Positions 1-10,388 of a stretch of DNA of 21,175 nucleotides are shown here, one piece after another. Below the pieces are notes generated by a model. That model saw nothing but the letters and a program-made list of their open reading frames with translations. It had not been told where the DNA came from and did no database searches. Positions within the stretch are counted from its first letter, which is position 1, and every line of letters begins with the position of its first letter. The position numbers and the translations under genes are program-made. The stretch is taken from the NCBI GenBank assembly GCA_000320545.1, contig ADNK01002695.1:1-21175 (forward strand), given 5' to 3'. This DNA comes from Bigelowiella natans CCMP2755 (Eukaryota; Cercozoa; Chlorarachniophyceae).

Positions 1-16
1 TAACATCCATCCTCCT

Positions 17-20
<4 letters not shown>

Positions 21-61
<41 letters not shown>

Positions 62-78
62 CAACCCCCCCCCCCCCC
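21..78. repeat. (CT)n followed by a poly-C run
   Basis: A (CT)n array at 21-59 is followed by a run of 14 C at 65-78. It lies upstream of the first NHL-like exon I can see, and so is probably intronic. Confidence 0.95.
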
Positions 79-151
79 TTCTCTGTGTGGACGTTGAATA
101 AATAGAGATCATAGCTATTCCTTCCGAACCCATCTTACTAATACCACACAG

Positions 152-562
152 AACATATTGACGGCAGCCTTCTAGTCGCGGATGGTATGTATAGCGACGC
201 GTAGAGAGTGAGAATTCATGAGTGTGGGGTACTACAGAAACCAAATCCCTCAATATTCTACAGCCCCTCCCCTCCCCCCCCCTCCGCCGTAGTGAAGAAG
301 TATTAGCTGTGATTTAAAACGACCAAATATTCGTCTGAAACTTTACTTTGGGGCTGTAAGTGCGAGTGAATCTCTTTCATTCGGTGGTTTGATCTGCGCC
401 TCTGCGTGACCTGAGACTCACTACTGCAAAACGTGTTTGTCCTGCACTACCACGCAACAACAATAACAACGATAAAACCGAAGTGGGGAATCATGTGATA
501 CGAAGGGTAAATCTAGACACGGCAGAGGTGAGGAGTACCATATTCATTCTTCTAGATGATAA

Positions 563-597
<35 letters not shown>

Positions 598-1239
598 ACT
601 GCTGTTTGTTGGCCTGTTACAAAGTGAGTGAACGATGATGCTTGCGGCAATCATGTTGGCACAAAGCTTAATCACCGCCGTAATGACAGGTCGAAACGTG
701 GATCGGACGTTTCTCAGGTCCAAACGCACACACACACACACACACACACACGCGCGCGCGCGCACAGGAGCAGTGCCTCAAATGACAGATATCACGAATT
801 AGCATGGAATCTATTCGAAACGTACGAAACAGAATTAAAAAACAAACACTCTACCGAGGAATGTAGCATGTTTTTCAAATATGAAACCAAAAAGAGATAG
901 AGGCCATCTTCTTTTGCGCGACAAGGTCGCAGTTAGATCGCTGAGCAAAGATCTTCGATGTTTCGCCGACGCCTGATTTCCGGATAGCGAGCGTTGCAAA
1001 CGTTGTACTAACGGCCTGTGATACAATTTCGCTGAGATGTTCCCTTTGTTGTGGAATGGTTGGGCAGGAGGGAGGGGCGGGTACAAGGACGGCAGGAAGG
1101 AGAAGGCTCGATTTGTAGCTCCAATGGATGTTGAATGTACGCCAGCGATGACATAGGAGATCGTCCACTCGGATGGATGCAAAACAAGAGCATTCCAACA
1201 CCGAAGATTGAACGAAGAAAGCCTGCATGATGGAACGTT

Positions 1240-1276
<37 letters not shown>

Positions 1277-1297
1277 ATGTCTATGTGTGTGATGTGT

Positions 1298-1338
<41 letters not shown>

Positions 1339-2100
1339 AGTACAAACTTACCAAGCTCCGAAGCTGAAGAACCAATGTTTAGGTGACGAGTACGGTCGCG
1401 TCTTCGTGGCGGATACGGGGAACGACAAGTAGGGAGACTGCTGTTATTCCTATATGTAGCCGGAAACTCTGCGAGAGAGTAGTGTGTAAGATGGACGGAA
1501 CTCTCACGCACTTGTCCAAGGGATTGATGTATCTGAAGTATTACGGCCTTCCACACCGCCCCCCCCCCCCCACCCCCTCTTCCAGAATTCGAATGATAAC
1601 CGGCGGGGGACGAGAGCCTTGTAATTTCGCTGCTAGTTCTCAAACATTCCAGTAATCATTTTATCTTAACCGCGGAAGATTTGATAGTGCTGGTTCAAAC
1701 CTGATGAATCTGTTTTCTGCGACGCGGGGTTGACCCTTGTCGCAGGGCAAAATGCCTCTGTAACTCAATGCATGGTACATGTATACATTGAGTGGTAAAA
1801 GAGAGAAAGAAGAGAAGCAGGGGGGGGGGGCACACGCAATAGTTACCGTTGTACACATTTTATTGCACACGCCAGTGGTGATGAATGAGGAGCTTATTGG
1901 GTTTTACTCCGTTTGGATATCACGATACTATTTCCTGTTTTCCACGATGAAGTATATCGTCGCGCAAATAAAGCAAGACGAGAATAAATTATTCCACAGA
2001 ATCAACGCGAAAAACAAAGAGCTTTCCTCGGATACTTTCGGGTTATAACAGACGAATAACATCTTATTAGTCATCGTAGCGCACGTCTACAAAACACACA

Positions 2101-2152
<52 letters not shown>

Positions 2153-4241
2153 AAAGTATAATTTAAATGGCACTATCTTTTCTCGAAATTCTGACCTAAC
2201 ATTGAACGTGCTATTAGAGTCCATAACTACTTGTTTATTTGCTTCTTGACATCTTCCTGAAGATCCCCGAGGGCTGTTGCTGTCTTCAACGGAACGGTCT
2301 TTGTCGCGGACGAAATACGGTAACATCCATCCTCTCTCACAACATAAGCAAAGGCATATGCTAATAGCATGGATTCTACCCCCCCCCCCCCCCTTCTTTT
2401 CCTCATCAAGGAATAAAATTCGTCGTATCGAACCCGATGGAAGGGTTAGCGCAGTGAAAGGGCGTTAATGAAAGGGTAAATCATCACGATGTGAAATGTC
2501 TTCGTAACTGCCAAGGAAATATTCCAACTCCATCCCCGCCGCTGCCGTAGCAACATTGAAGCTTTTCGGCAATTGAGATTCCTTTTTACCATTCGTCATG
2601 CTTCGCTCGAGCTGATGACGATTTGAGTAGAATTTGACGATAGCGATCGTTTACAGAGCATGTTGTCATCGTCAATAGTATCAAGTTCTCTCTTATTCTC
2701 ATTGGCATCATTTTTTGCCATCGTCATCATCACATCACTACCACCCCCACTACCATCATATAAGATAATGAACCCTTTGAGCTGCGGCGTGGATCGAGAC
2801 GGCAACATCCTGACAACAGATCGCTACACCGGTGCGCACTCCCACAGCTTTCTTATCTAAAAAGACCTGGAATTTGATAAACTATTCCACGCTTTTACAG
2901 TCCATGCCTTTTTCAAACGAAGCCCTCTTGTCGGTTGCATGCCGAGAAAGGATGATTGAGAACTAACATTTCTCATCTCCTCCTGTATCGTAGAAAACGG
3001 AGAATCGACACACACGATCGTGAAGGTACTATGATATCCGAAATCCCTCACATCAGGCTTTAGTGAAGCTGGCCAAGAATATGACCGTTGCTGAACCATG
3101 CACGATCTTTTTGGCAGTTTTCGCCGATGCTTTATCTCCAATATGGAAGTAGTTTCCACCGTTGTTTTCTCTCCAATATTGAATAACTTGCTTCGAAGAC
3201 ATTCGTTATCAATTCCATCTTGCATTGACATGCACTGAGAATCTTGGTACGGGGGTCTTGGGGGGGGATATGCACAGATAACAGGGAAGCAGGGAGTACC
3301 ATACACGTTTGCAGGCACCGGTGCTCAGGGTTACATGGTAGTAAACATATGTGCACAACCATTGCAATTACGTCCACGCAATCAATATTCAATGCTATCA
3401 TCGTAGGGCGATTTCCCCCCAGCAGTAATCGGCCTTGTCCGCCTTAACCTTGCTATTTGTTGTTATTGTTTCGCGTTATTGTGGTGTTGTTCAGGACGGC
3501 CATGCACAAATCGCGCAGTTTCATTTCCCGAAAGGCAAGCCAGTGACCGACGGATTGATTGTGAATAACACGCAGCGCAACAAAGACTGTGTGCGGGTTG
3601 ACTGCATTTGCGCAAGGTGGTGTTTGATGATGGCATTGTTTTGTGTCTTTGCTTAAAAAGGATTGGCTCTTGACAGTAGCGGCAACATCTTCGTCGCAGA
3701 TACAGGGAATCGATGCATCCGGAGGTAGGGAGAGGAGGGAAGGGAGGAGCTAGGGATAGGGAGGGGGAGGGGGGGGGGGGGGATGGAAAAAGGAAAAGAA
3801 ATTTTGTATCTATTTTGTGAGCGGAGGGAGTAAAAACGCACTGTTTTTAATCAAATTTGGAATGTATATAAAAGAAACTTGCGTCTCGGCCAACCACTTA
3901 GAGTGTAAGAAATATTTAAAATTTAAGATTGCCATGCAACATCCATGGCACATCTTGCTCAACGCACAATACAATGCAGGATATCACCGCACGGAGAAGT
4001 GACCACCATTGCCGGGGGGGGAGGAGGCGGGGGAGCGAAGACGGGCCGTGTTGTTAGCAAGGACGGGATAGGAACGAAAGCTGGATTCATAAGACCCGAG
4101 TATATTGCTTGCAGCAAACATATGGACGGCGTTCTGTATGTGTCTGATGCGGAAGCTCATTTAGTCAGGAAGATACAGATATTATCCGATGATATGATAT
4201 GGGGCCATGCGCTCAACATATCGGGGAGACTGAAACTCTAG
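152..4241 (+). CDS. NHL-repeat beta-propeller protein, 5'-incomplete, many short exons
   Basis: I see at least 11 exons whose joined translation gives successive NHL-type blades. Firm exons: 1383-1428, 1586-1620, 2263-2319, 2411-~2453, 2765-2831, 2994-3025, 3278-3337, 3495-3534, 3661-3724, 3980-4241. Likely exons: 152-188, 307-355, 1037-1136. Tentative: 1876-1900. Blade signatures include DEYGRVFVADTGNDKIR, GTVFVADEIRNKIRRIEPDG, LDSSGNIFVADTGNRCIRR and GVLYVSDAEAHLVRKI, with spacers such as GGYKDGRKEKARF and GTGAQGYMDG. That makes about six blades, enough for one closed propeller. NHL propellers usually bind proteins, RNA or small ligands; no enzyme motif is visible, so the function is unknown. 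The stop at 4239-4241 ends the reading frame. The N-terminus and an exon between 2453 and 2765 are unresolved. The intron at 3535-3660 appears to be GC-AG. Confidence 0.85.
563..595. repeat. (GCT)n trinucleotide repeat
   Basis: About 11 tandem GCT/CTG units lie between likely NHL-gene exons ending at 355 and starting at 1037. I see no exon here, so I take it as intronic rather than a coded Ala/Leu/Cys run. Confidence 0.9.
726..767. repeat. (CA)n-(CG)n alternating purine-pyrimidine tract
   Basis: CA dinucleotides run directly into CG dinucleotides, giving about 40 bp of unbroken purine-pyrimidine alternation, a classic Z-DNA-prone sequence. It lies in the putative NHL-gene intron at 356-1036. 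I saw no convincing coding sequence in 356-1036. Confidence 0.9.
1244..1336. repeat. (TA)n and (TG)n arrays in an NHL intron
   Basis: A (TA)15 array at 1244-1273 and an interrupted (TG)n array at about 1284-1336 both sit in the intron at 1137-1382, ending about 46 bp before the next exon. Confidence 0.95.
1559..1571. repeat. Poly-C run in the 3' splice region
   Basis: Thirteen C followed by a CT-rich stretch lead to the acceptor at 1585. The run probably serves as the polypyrimidine tract. Confidence 0.85.
2094..2149. repeat. (CA)n-(GA)n compound microsatellite
   Basis: CA units to about 2118 switch to GA units to about 2149. The array lies in the NHL intron that ends at the acceptor at 2262. 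Confidence 0.95.
2379..2393. repeat. Poly-C run in the 3' splice region
   Basis: Fifteen C, then TTCTTTTCC, precede the acceptor at 2410. This is the same arrangement as at 1559-1571. Confidence 0.85.
3769..3782. repeat. Poly-G run in an NHL intron
   Basis: A run of 14 G lies in a G/A-rich stretch shortly after the donor at 3725. It has G-quadruplex potential on the sense strand. Confidence 0.85.
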
Positions 4242-4695
4242 CCTCTTGACCATATGAACAGGTACGGCACACGTAAAACATGTGAGCGGTGTTAGTCAAT
4301 GAATATAAGGTGTCAATTGATATTGTTAAGGTTGATTGGTACTGCTGCGTTCACACACATGAGCCACAATTCGATGCGCAGGAAGCACGTCATTGTGAGT
4401 TACGTGCGAATGCGGATCGAACAAGTAGCCGCTGTCGCGTCGCGCGCAATGAAAATCGAAGCATGCAGCAATGCAATGCGCAACTCTGATCGACTGAAGC
4501 CAAAAAGCCAAAGCAATGGCTGATGCACAATACACAATACACTCGCTGCAAGTTCTTTACAGCACACGTTGCTAGATTCGCACATTGTTGCACAAGACTG
4601 TGGATGGCTACATCATTAAATGAATGCTGTATGGCAGGTGGGCTGTCACTGCCACTTGGATTTTCAACCCACATGCATGTTAGCACTCTAACTAG
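4242..4695. other. Convergent intergenic spacer
   Basis: This is the gap between the NHL stop and the HMG-box stop on the opposite strand. I found no coding sequence with family signatures and no RNA gene. There are no microsatellites or homopolymer runs. Words such as GCAATGCAATGCGCAAC and ACATGCATGT resemble those in the spacers at 6430-7590 and 17580-19078. Open frames here on both strands overlap one another and match nothing I recognise. Confidence 0.7.
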
Positions 4696-5368
4696 CTAAT
4701 ATGGGGAAGCATCCACAGCAGCCAAGTCTAGACCCATGATTTCCAACTTCTGTTCTGGAGTGTTGAGTGGTAGCTGGTGCTGCTGCTGCTGCCCTTCCTC
4801 CTTCTTTTTCTTCTTCATCGTATGTTCCTGGAAAAACGCAGGCAAATGAGTGTGGGGAAGAAATGTCAACGATTATCATGCTCTGCGATTGAAAGACGGC
4901 AGTGCCAATAGATGCACATGCAGGAACGGCAGCTATGCACGGAGCACTTTCATTTCCGCTTTGAATCGCTTGCGATCCACTTCCGCCCGCAACACGAAAG
5001 GCTTCTTGGCTTCGGATGACATGTCCCTCCAAATCTCTCCAAGTTTTTTCCCTCAGGGTGAAGAAAGGCGATACGATTAGGCGATGGGGGTGAGATGATT
5101 TTGAGGTGGTTTTGAGGTGCGGAAAATGTAGTAGAGCACGAGAAGACAAATGTTGATTTCCGACCCAAACAAGTATTTCTACATTGGTTTCAACACAACC
5201 GAACGGCCTACTCCCTCACCCCAGTACCGATCTTCGCAAAAGGGAGCGTTGGATCTTCCTCCTTCACTCGCCCTCTAACGATGGATAAATGATAATGTGC
5301 GTTAGCCAGTAATCTGAAAGAAACCGATATAAGATGCTGTTTAACAACGATGCATTGAATATTTCAAT

Positions 5369-5399
<31 letters not shown>

Positions 5400-5826
5400 C
5401 TCTTCTCGCCACATGATCTCCTTCCCTACTCCTCTACTATGATAACCGCTAACCGCATTTCTGAGCAAAAGAGCATGTACGCATTTCTGGCCTTCTTAGG
5501 TGCGCCAGGGTCACGAGCTCTCTTCTTCTTTCTACCCATCGCTTTCTGCCCCCCCCCCCCCCCCCAAAAAAAAAAAGACAGAATAAAGAACGCGTGAAGT
5601 GGGCGGAATTAACATGTACATTGGGGAAGTCGAAAAGGAAAAATTAGACAATACTTGCTATGAATGAAGTTGTCTCATTTTCTAAGAATTTATCGTCCTC
5701 CCTACACTTACCGAGGGTTTCTTCTTGAAGGGAGGGGGGGAATATTGCACTGTTATGATCGGTGATGGCTTGTCCGATGCCTTGTCTGACCATAAGACAA
5801 TAGCAATGATGGCGACGATGATGATA

Positions 5827-5858
<32 letters not shown>

Positions 5859-5864
5859 AATGGC

Positions 5865-5903
<39 letters not shown>

Positions 5904-6429
5904 AATGGCGACGATTATGATGGTAAGGAGGATGATATGAGGACAAGAATGTTCTCGGAAATCCACGGTGAAGGTTTGCTGATGTTACGTACATGTCGGA
6001 GCTACGACTCGTATCAGAACTCCATCAGGAGCTCTAACGTAAAAGCTTGACCCAGGAGGCACAGCCGCCTCAGCAATGTTCACCTAACGAATAGTTCTAT
6101 CGCTAATGATCATTGAAAAAGGAAGAAAATCGAGAAAGTCTTATAGCGCAAGGAAAAACACGTTTGTGCTTTGAGCACCCCCCCTCCCCCCAAGCGTAAT
6201 ATGACTTATGCCCAGCAAATTTGAATACCTCTAAAAACTTGATGTCGGCGGTGTCCTCGGCCACCACATGATTTGCGGAGGAGGAAGGCATTTCTCCGAC
6301 GGATGACCTCGAATATCGTTTCTTCTTCTTCATCTATAACAAATAACAGACAGACGTGATCTTCGTACAACTGATCGAACACACACACACACACACAAAT
6401 ACCTTATTCTTCTTCGCACCATCCGCCAT
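4696..6429 (-). CDS. HMG-box protein (223 aa, 8 exons)
   Basis: Exons in transcript order: 6429-6403, 6333-6229, 6083-5993, 5785-5712, 5545-5454, 5274-5228, 5051-4948, 4827-4696; total 672 bp and all junctions in phase. It starts at MADGAKKNK and stops at 4696-4698. Residues about 111-180 form one HMG box: DPGAPKKARNAYMLFCSEM, then VKEEDPTLPFAKIGKKLGEI, then WRDMSSEAKKPFVLRAEVD. A basic patch (GRKKKRAR, 103-110) just before the box could be a nuclear signal. The first 100 residues are basic and then Ser/Pro-rich, with no domain I know. The tail has KKKKK, a Q4 run and ends LDLAAVDASPY. Single-box proteins of this type bend DNA non-specifically in chromatin; that role is inferred from the family. 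It lies head-to-tail downstream of the E2 gene. Confidence 0.92.
5370..5399. repeat. (ATC)n repeat in an HMG intron
   Basis: About ten ATC/TCA units lie in the intron between HMG exons 5 and 6. Confidence 0.9.
5549..5576. repeat. C17-A11 homopolymer pair at a 3' splice site
   Basis: On the minus (sense) strand this reads T11 then G17, followed at once by CAG and HMG exon 5. The G run lies between the T tract and the acceptor AG. Confidence 0.9.
5817..5905. repeat. (GAT/ATG)n array in an HMG intron
   Basis: About 90 bp of ATG/GAT units with a few ATA and GGC interruptions occur in the intron between HMG exons 3 and 4. Apparent poly-His, poly-Ile or poly-Met frames here are artefacts of the repeat. 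Confidence 0.92.
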
Positions 6430-7590
6430 TTTGCGATGATAGGAGGGAGGGGCAGCTTCCGAACGGTATTTTTGTTATTCTCCTCCTTCGTACTGCGTTC
6501 CAATTCCAGGAGAGGAGAACATCCGAGCACCAACCAGAAGTTCGTACTATAAACACAGAGCAATTTTGGACTGCGACAATAAATTAAAACCAATTTATTC
6601 TAGTTATTAGAATTTTTCCCCAGCCTACAGCTACGACAAGGAAATGTTTGGCTCTGCGTAGGCGATGAGTTGGCACGTTGGTGCGTCCTGGGGGACGATG
6701 GCCCTTTCGAATCAAGCATTGAATGCATTTCGTCTGTTCATCCATGATCTGATCCATGAGTCTGGGGTTCGAAAGTGCATTGTGTTTGTGTTTGCGTGAC
6801 ACACGTTGTTGTGGCCCCAGCTCCATGGAGCTGGCCAGTCGGCATCCGACGACGAACCTTGCACGCCACACCAGCACAGCGCAACGCAATGCACTGTGAG
6901 TAGACACGGTCTAGCGGTGCCCAGTGTATATGTTATATAGTGTATGTACTGTGTGCACCGTACGTGCACCTTGCTAGCTTGCCCATTGTTGTGCGCAATG
7001 ACGCACATCTAGACATGCTGACGTGCAGCCACTAGCCACCATCAAGAACAATAGACATACGTATATGTCATATATATTATATATACTGTGTCTATAGTAA
7101 GAGCTGATCATGACATGCAGCTGGGCATGCTAGCATGTCTAGATGTGCCGTATGATTAGCTGCCTCATCAGCTGCAGGTCAGCTAGTGCGATGCACGCGC
7201 TGTCGTTGGCTGCACGATCTAGCTAGCGATCCTGGGCTTGCGTGGTGCGGTGCGTTGCAACATTGCATGCAAGCAGCTGCAGAGAAATAATAATCGCCGC
7301 CAATGAGTTGCAACAATTGAAGCCCTCTAGCCCTTTCAGTATGCACCAGAGCGCGGGCCGGAGATCTTGACACAATGTATGCATGATGCTCATGCTAGAG
7401 CGGCCATCGTGAGACAAACAGAGTTGAGTTACACATCTTGACTGGTGTTACCTTAATGTTAGTTACGACTTGCTTGATCGATTGATCTTGCATAGTTACA
7501 ATGCTTGCCTATAGCTACACACACGCACAAGCACATAGCTGCCCTGGCTCTGCAGATGTTGCCATCTTCGGAGGAAGAGGTGGGTATGAT
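6430..7590. other. Intergenic spacer between E2 and HMG genes
   Basis: This 1.16-kb spacer separates the E2 stop from the HMG start codon on the same strand, so it should hold the HMG promoter. No open frame in it matches a family. It has no dinucleotide microsatellites or long homopolymers, but many short palindromes, including an 18-bp perfect one at 6817-6834 (CCAGCTCCATGGAGCTGG). An imperfect AT-rich inverted repeat lies near 7049-7096. Confidence 0.7.
6817..6834. repeat. Perfect 18-bp palindrome
   Basis: CCAGCTCCATGGAGCTGG is its own reverse complement. It could be a binding site for a dimeric protein or chance in palindrome-rich DNA; no function is shown. Confidence 0.85.
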
Positions 7591-7971
7591 TTAAAGGAGC
7601 ATCCTCATTGGGTCTTCAATGTATCCCTTGAATGCTTGGAGCCACTGCGCTCCTACTGCTCCATCTACCACCTGTCAATGAATTAATTAAAATTAATGAG
7701 AAAGGGGAAAAGGAAGAGAGGGGGGCGGTATGGAAGAAGTCCTCTCTAAACTCTCACTGCATCAGAGTAATTCCCACAATGTTCTTAGTTCTGACATAAA
7801 ATTTCCCCCCTCCTCGCCTCACTCACTCACCCTGTGGTCGCAGCTGAGAGTGACAGTCATCGTCTTTGACGTGGAGTACACAGGCTTGCCTGCAAAAAAT
7901 ATCGAAATGGCACGCATTCGAATGTCGCGTGTGTATGTGTATGTGTATTAGTGTGTGTATTTGTGTGTGTA

Positions 7972-8018
<47 letters not shown>

Positions 8019-8390
8019 GTGCACCAGAATCGCTTCGTAGTTGTTCTCATTACTACTACCATCACTACCACCTTCGTCATCCGTGCCGGATTGAACGATC
8101 TTGGTCTCAGCACCTCCTACTGCAAGAATGGCGGCCTGCGGCGGGTTGATGATTGCGCTGAAATGATCCACTCCGAACATTCCCAGGTTGCTGAAGATAA
8201 GCAAGCGACGGGTTGTTTAGGCGAGGGGGGGGTGGGAGGAGAAACACAATTCTGGGCATTTCATGTCACATCGTGATCAGAAACACTAATGGTCATAATG
8301 TTGATATTCGATGGAGATCTGAGACAAGAGATGCCCGTATCGTATCGTATTGCGTCTTAATGTGGGCATTCTATGAGTATTCCACGACGA

Positions 8391-8429
<39 letters not shown>

Positions 8430-8868
8430 AACCTAATGGTGAACGTCCCCCCTTGATATTCATGTGGCTGTAGTCCTCCTTCCTTCGCTTTAGTGGCCAG
8501 CTCCTTCACCTGCACAGAACATGCGAGTTGTTATTATTGCCGCTTCGTCCAGCTCTCCTCTCCTCTTCAAAGAGTGATGATGCATGATGATAGCATGATG
8601 CGGTTTCAGGGAAAAGGGGTGCACGAATGAATGCACGGGTGAGTGAATCAATACCTTGGTGGAGATGCCGGCGAGGCCGAGGCGGTCAGCATCAGGGATG
8701 ATCGGAGTGATGAGACCCCTAGTAGCGGGAGTAGTACGACACAGCAAAGCACGAATAGCAGAGTCATGGAAGGCATCATACGCGCGCGCGCGTGTTTGTG
8801 TGTGTGTGTGTGTGTGTACTGCCTGCCTAAACAAAGTGTAGAATCTTAACCACCAACCCCATTCACCC

Positions 8869-8944
<76 letters not shown>

Positions 8945-10230
8945 GCTCACCCTGGTGTCGCGACCGCAACGCAAACGTCAACATAATCGTATTGGCGGAT
9001 GAAGGTATCCATGAAGGAACTGTTCACCTCTGGGACCTGCGACGGGGGGGGGATGGAGAATTCATTCATTAGCTGTTACGCAGCTTGGCATGTGTTGATC
9101 AGAGCATCACATCCAGACCATGCTTAGAAACCATTATCGGTACTTTTACTGAGCATAAAGCGTCCGTATAGAATCAAAGGGGGTTATGAAAACGGAGAAA
9201 GGGGGGGGGGGTGGGGGGGCCCTGATATATGTACATGTTGCGTTGTATAATTTACCTTCGCCATAGACAGCGCACTGGCCTTTACGATGAAATCGTTCAC
9301 AGAGAGCTTCACACTGCAAAATTATTAATTCACTTTATCATTTGTTGGGCCACAACGAGGCAGAGGCAGAGGCAGAGGAGGAGGATTGGATGCAGCTGAA
9401 CGCACTGAAGATTACATCCTACGAAAGGCGGCGGGACATTGAGCATCGATATGTCTTCGATTCACTATCTTAAGTCAAAACCTCGCGTATCCTATTACTA
9501 CTGATATGGCTGCTGCACAGTACCCGTCCTTCTCCAGGCGTTCGTTGAGTTCCGCGCGCGTGTTAACGAGCGCATCCACGTTGCACGTGATGGTGAGATA
9601 GTAGTGAGGCACTTCCCTCTTCGCCGTCGTCTGCTCGAATAGGCCAGAGGACAGAAGTGAATGAAAGATGAGAGAAATGGCAAGGGTGGGGGCGGGGAAG
9701 AGTGATGGGGATAAGGCAGGTCCCTCGCAGGACAGTGCCCAAAACGTGTCAAGGCTCTCAGACGTATGCTTCGGGTCGCAACACAACGCAACACGGATGC
9801 AGCTTTTGTGTTTCAACGGCCATAACCGCCCATGCCATGGAGGGGATTGAAACAGACAGTATCGACGTTCCAACAGCAGGGAAAAAGCATTCTTCTTTTG
9901 TGCAGCAGAAACAAACACTCATCACCAGGCGGGAAGCGATTGTCTGCCTCATGTTAGATAGCGGCACGTCTTGGGATGGGCCGCTTGCAGCTGCGAAGGC
10001 AGCTTGAGCTGGGGCAGCAGCTGCTGTCGCCACAGTAGCTTGCTGAACTGCTGGTGCCGATGCAGCATACCTTCCAAAAATATAATATATAACAATGATA
10101 TGAAAACCATGAAAAGAGAACATTTATACATGTTTTCCTTTAAAGAAATAGATAGGTGGCAGATGCAGCTATACATGGCCAGCCCATTTTCATGAGAAGA
10201 CGTCGGTCAATGAGAGGGAGTGTGAGTACA

Positions 10231-10305
<75 letters not shown>

Positions 10306-10351
10306 TATATATAAGTATTATATAACACATATTCAAAAATGAAGAAAGACT

Positions 10352-10388
<37 letters not shown>

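Noticed and set aside
1731-1744. A 14-bp microexon candidate (after CGCAG, before GTAACT) in the NHL gene
   Set aside because: Its phase does not fit the exon at 2263, and it adds no NHL-like residues. The alternative at 1876-1900 fits phase but is itself only tentative.
4688-5149. Minus-strand frame giving an EEEKEGG/poly-Ala end to the HMG protein
   Set aside because: It needs a donor at 4940. The donor at 4947 keeps phase with the last exon and gives EMKEHTMKKKKKEEG, a natural continuation of the HMG box.
5221-5227. HMG exon 6 ending at IGTG (donor GTGAGG)
   Set aside because: The donor GTACTG at 5227 instead gives AKIGKKLGEIW, the expected HMG-box sequence, and fits the phase of exon 7.
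5644-5994. Long His-rich, Ile-rich and Met-rich open frames
   Set aside because: They are translations of the intronic GAT/ATG array on both strands. The HMG exons on either side join in phase across it.
7857-8276. Cys/Val- and Thr/His-rich open frames
   Set aside because: They arise from the (GT)n/(CA)n array. Only 8060-8190 and 7831-7889 on the minus strand are E2 exons.
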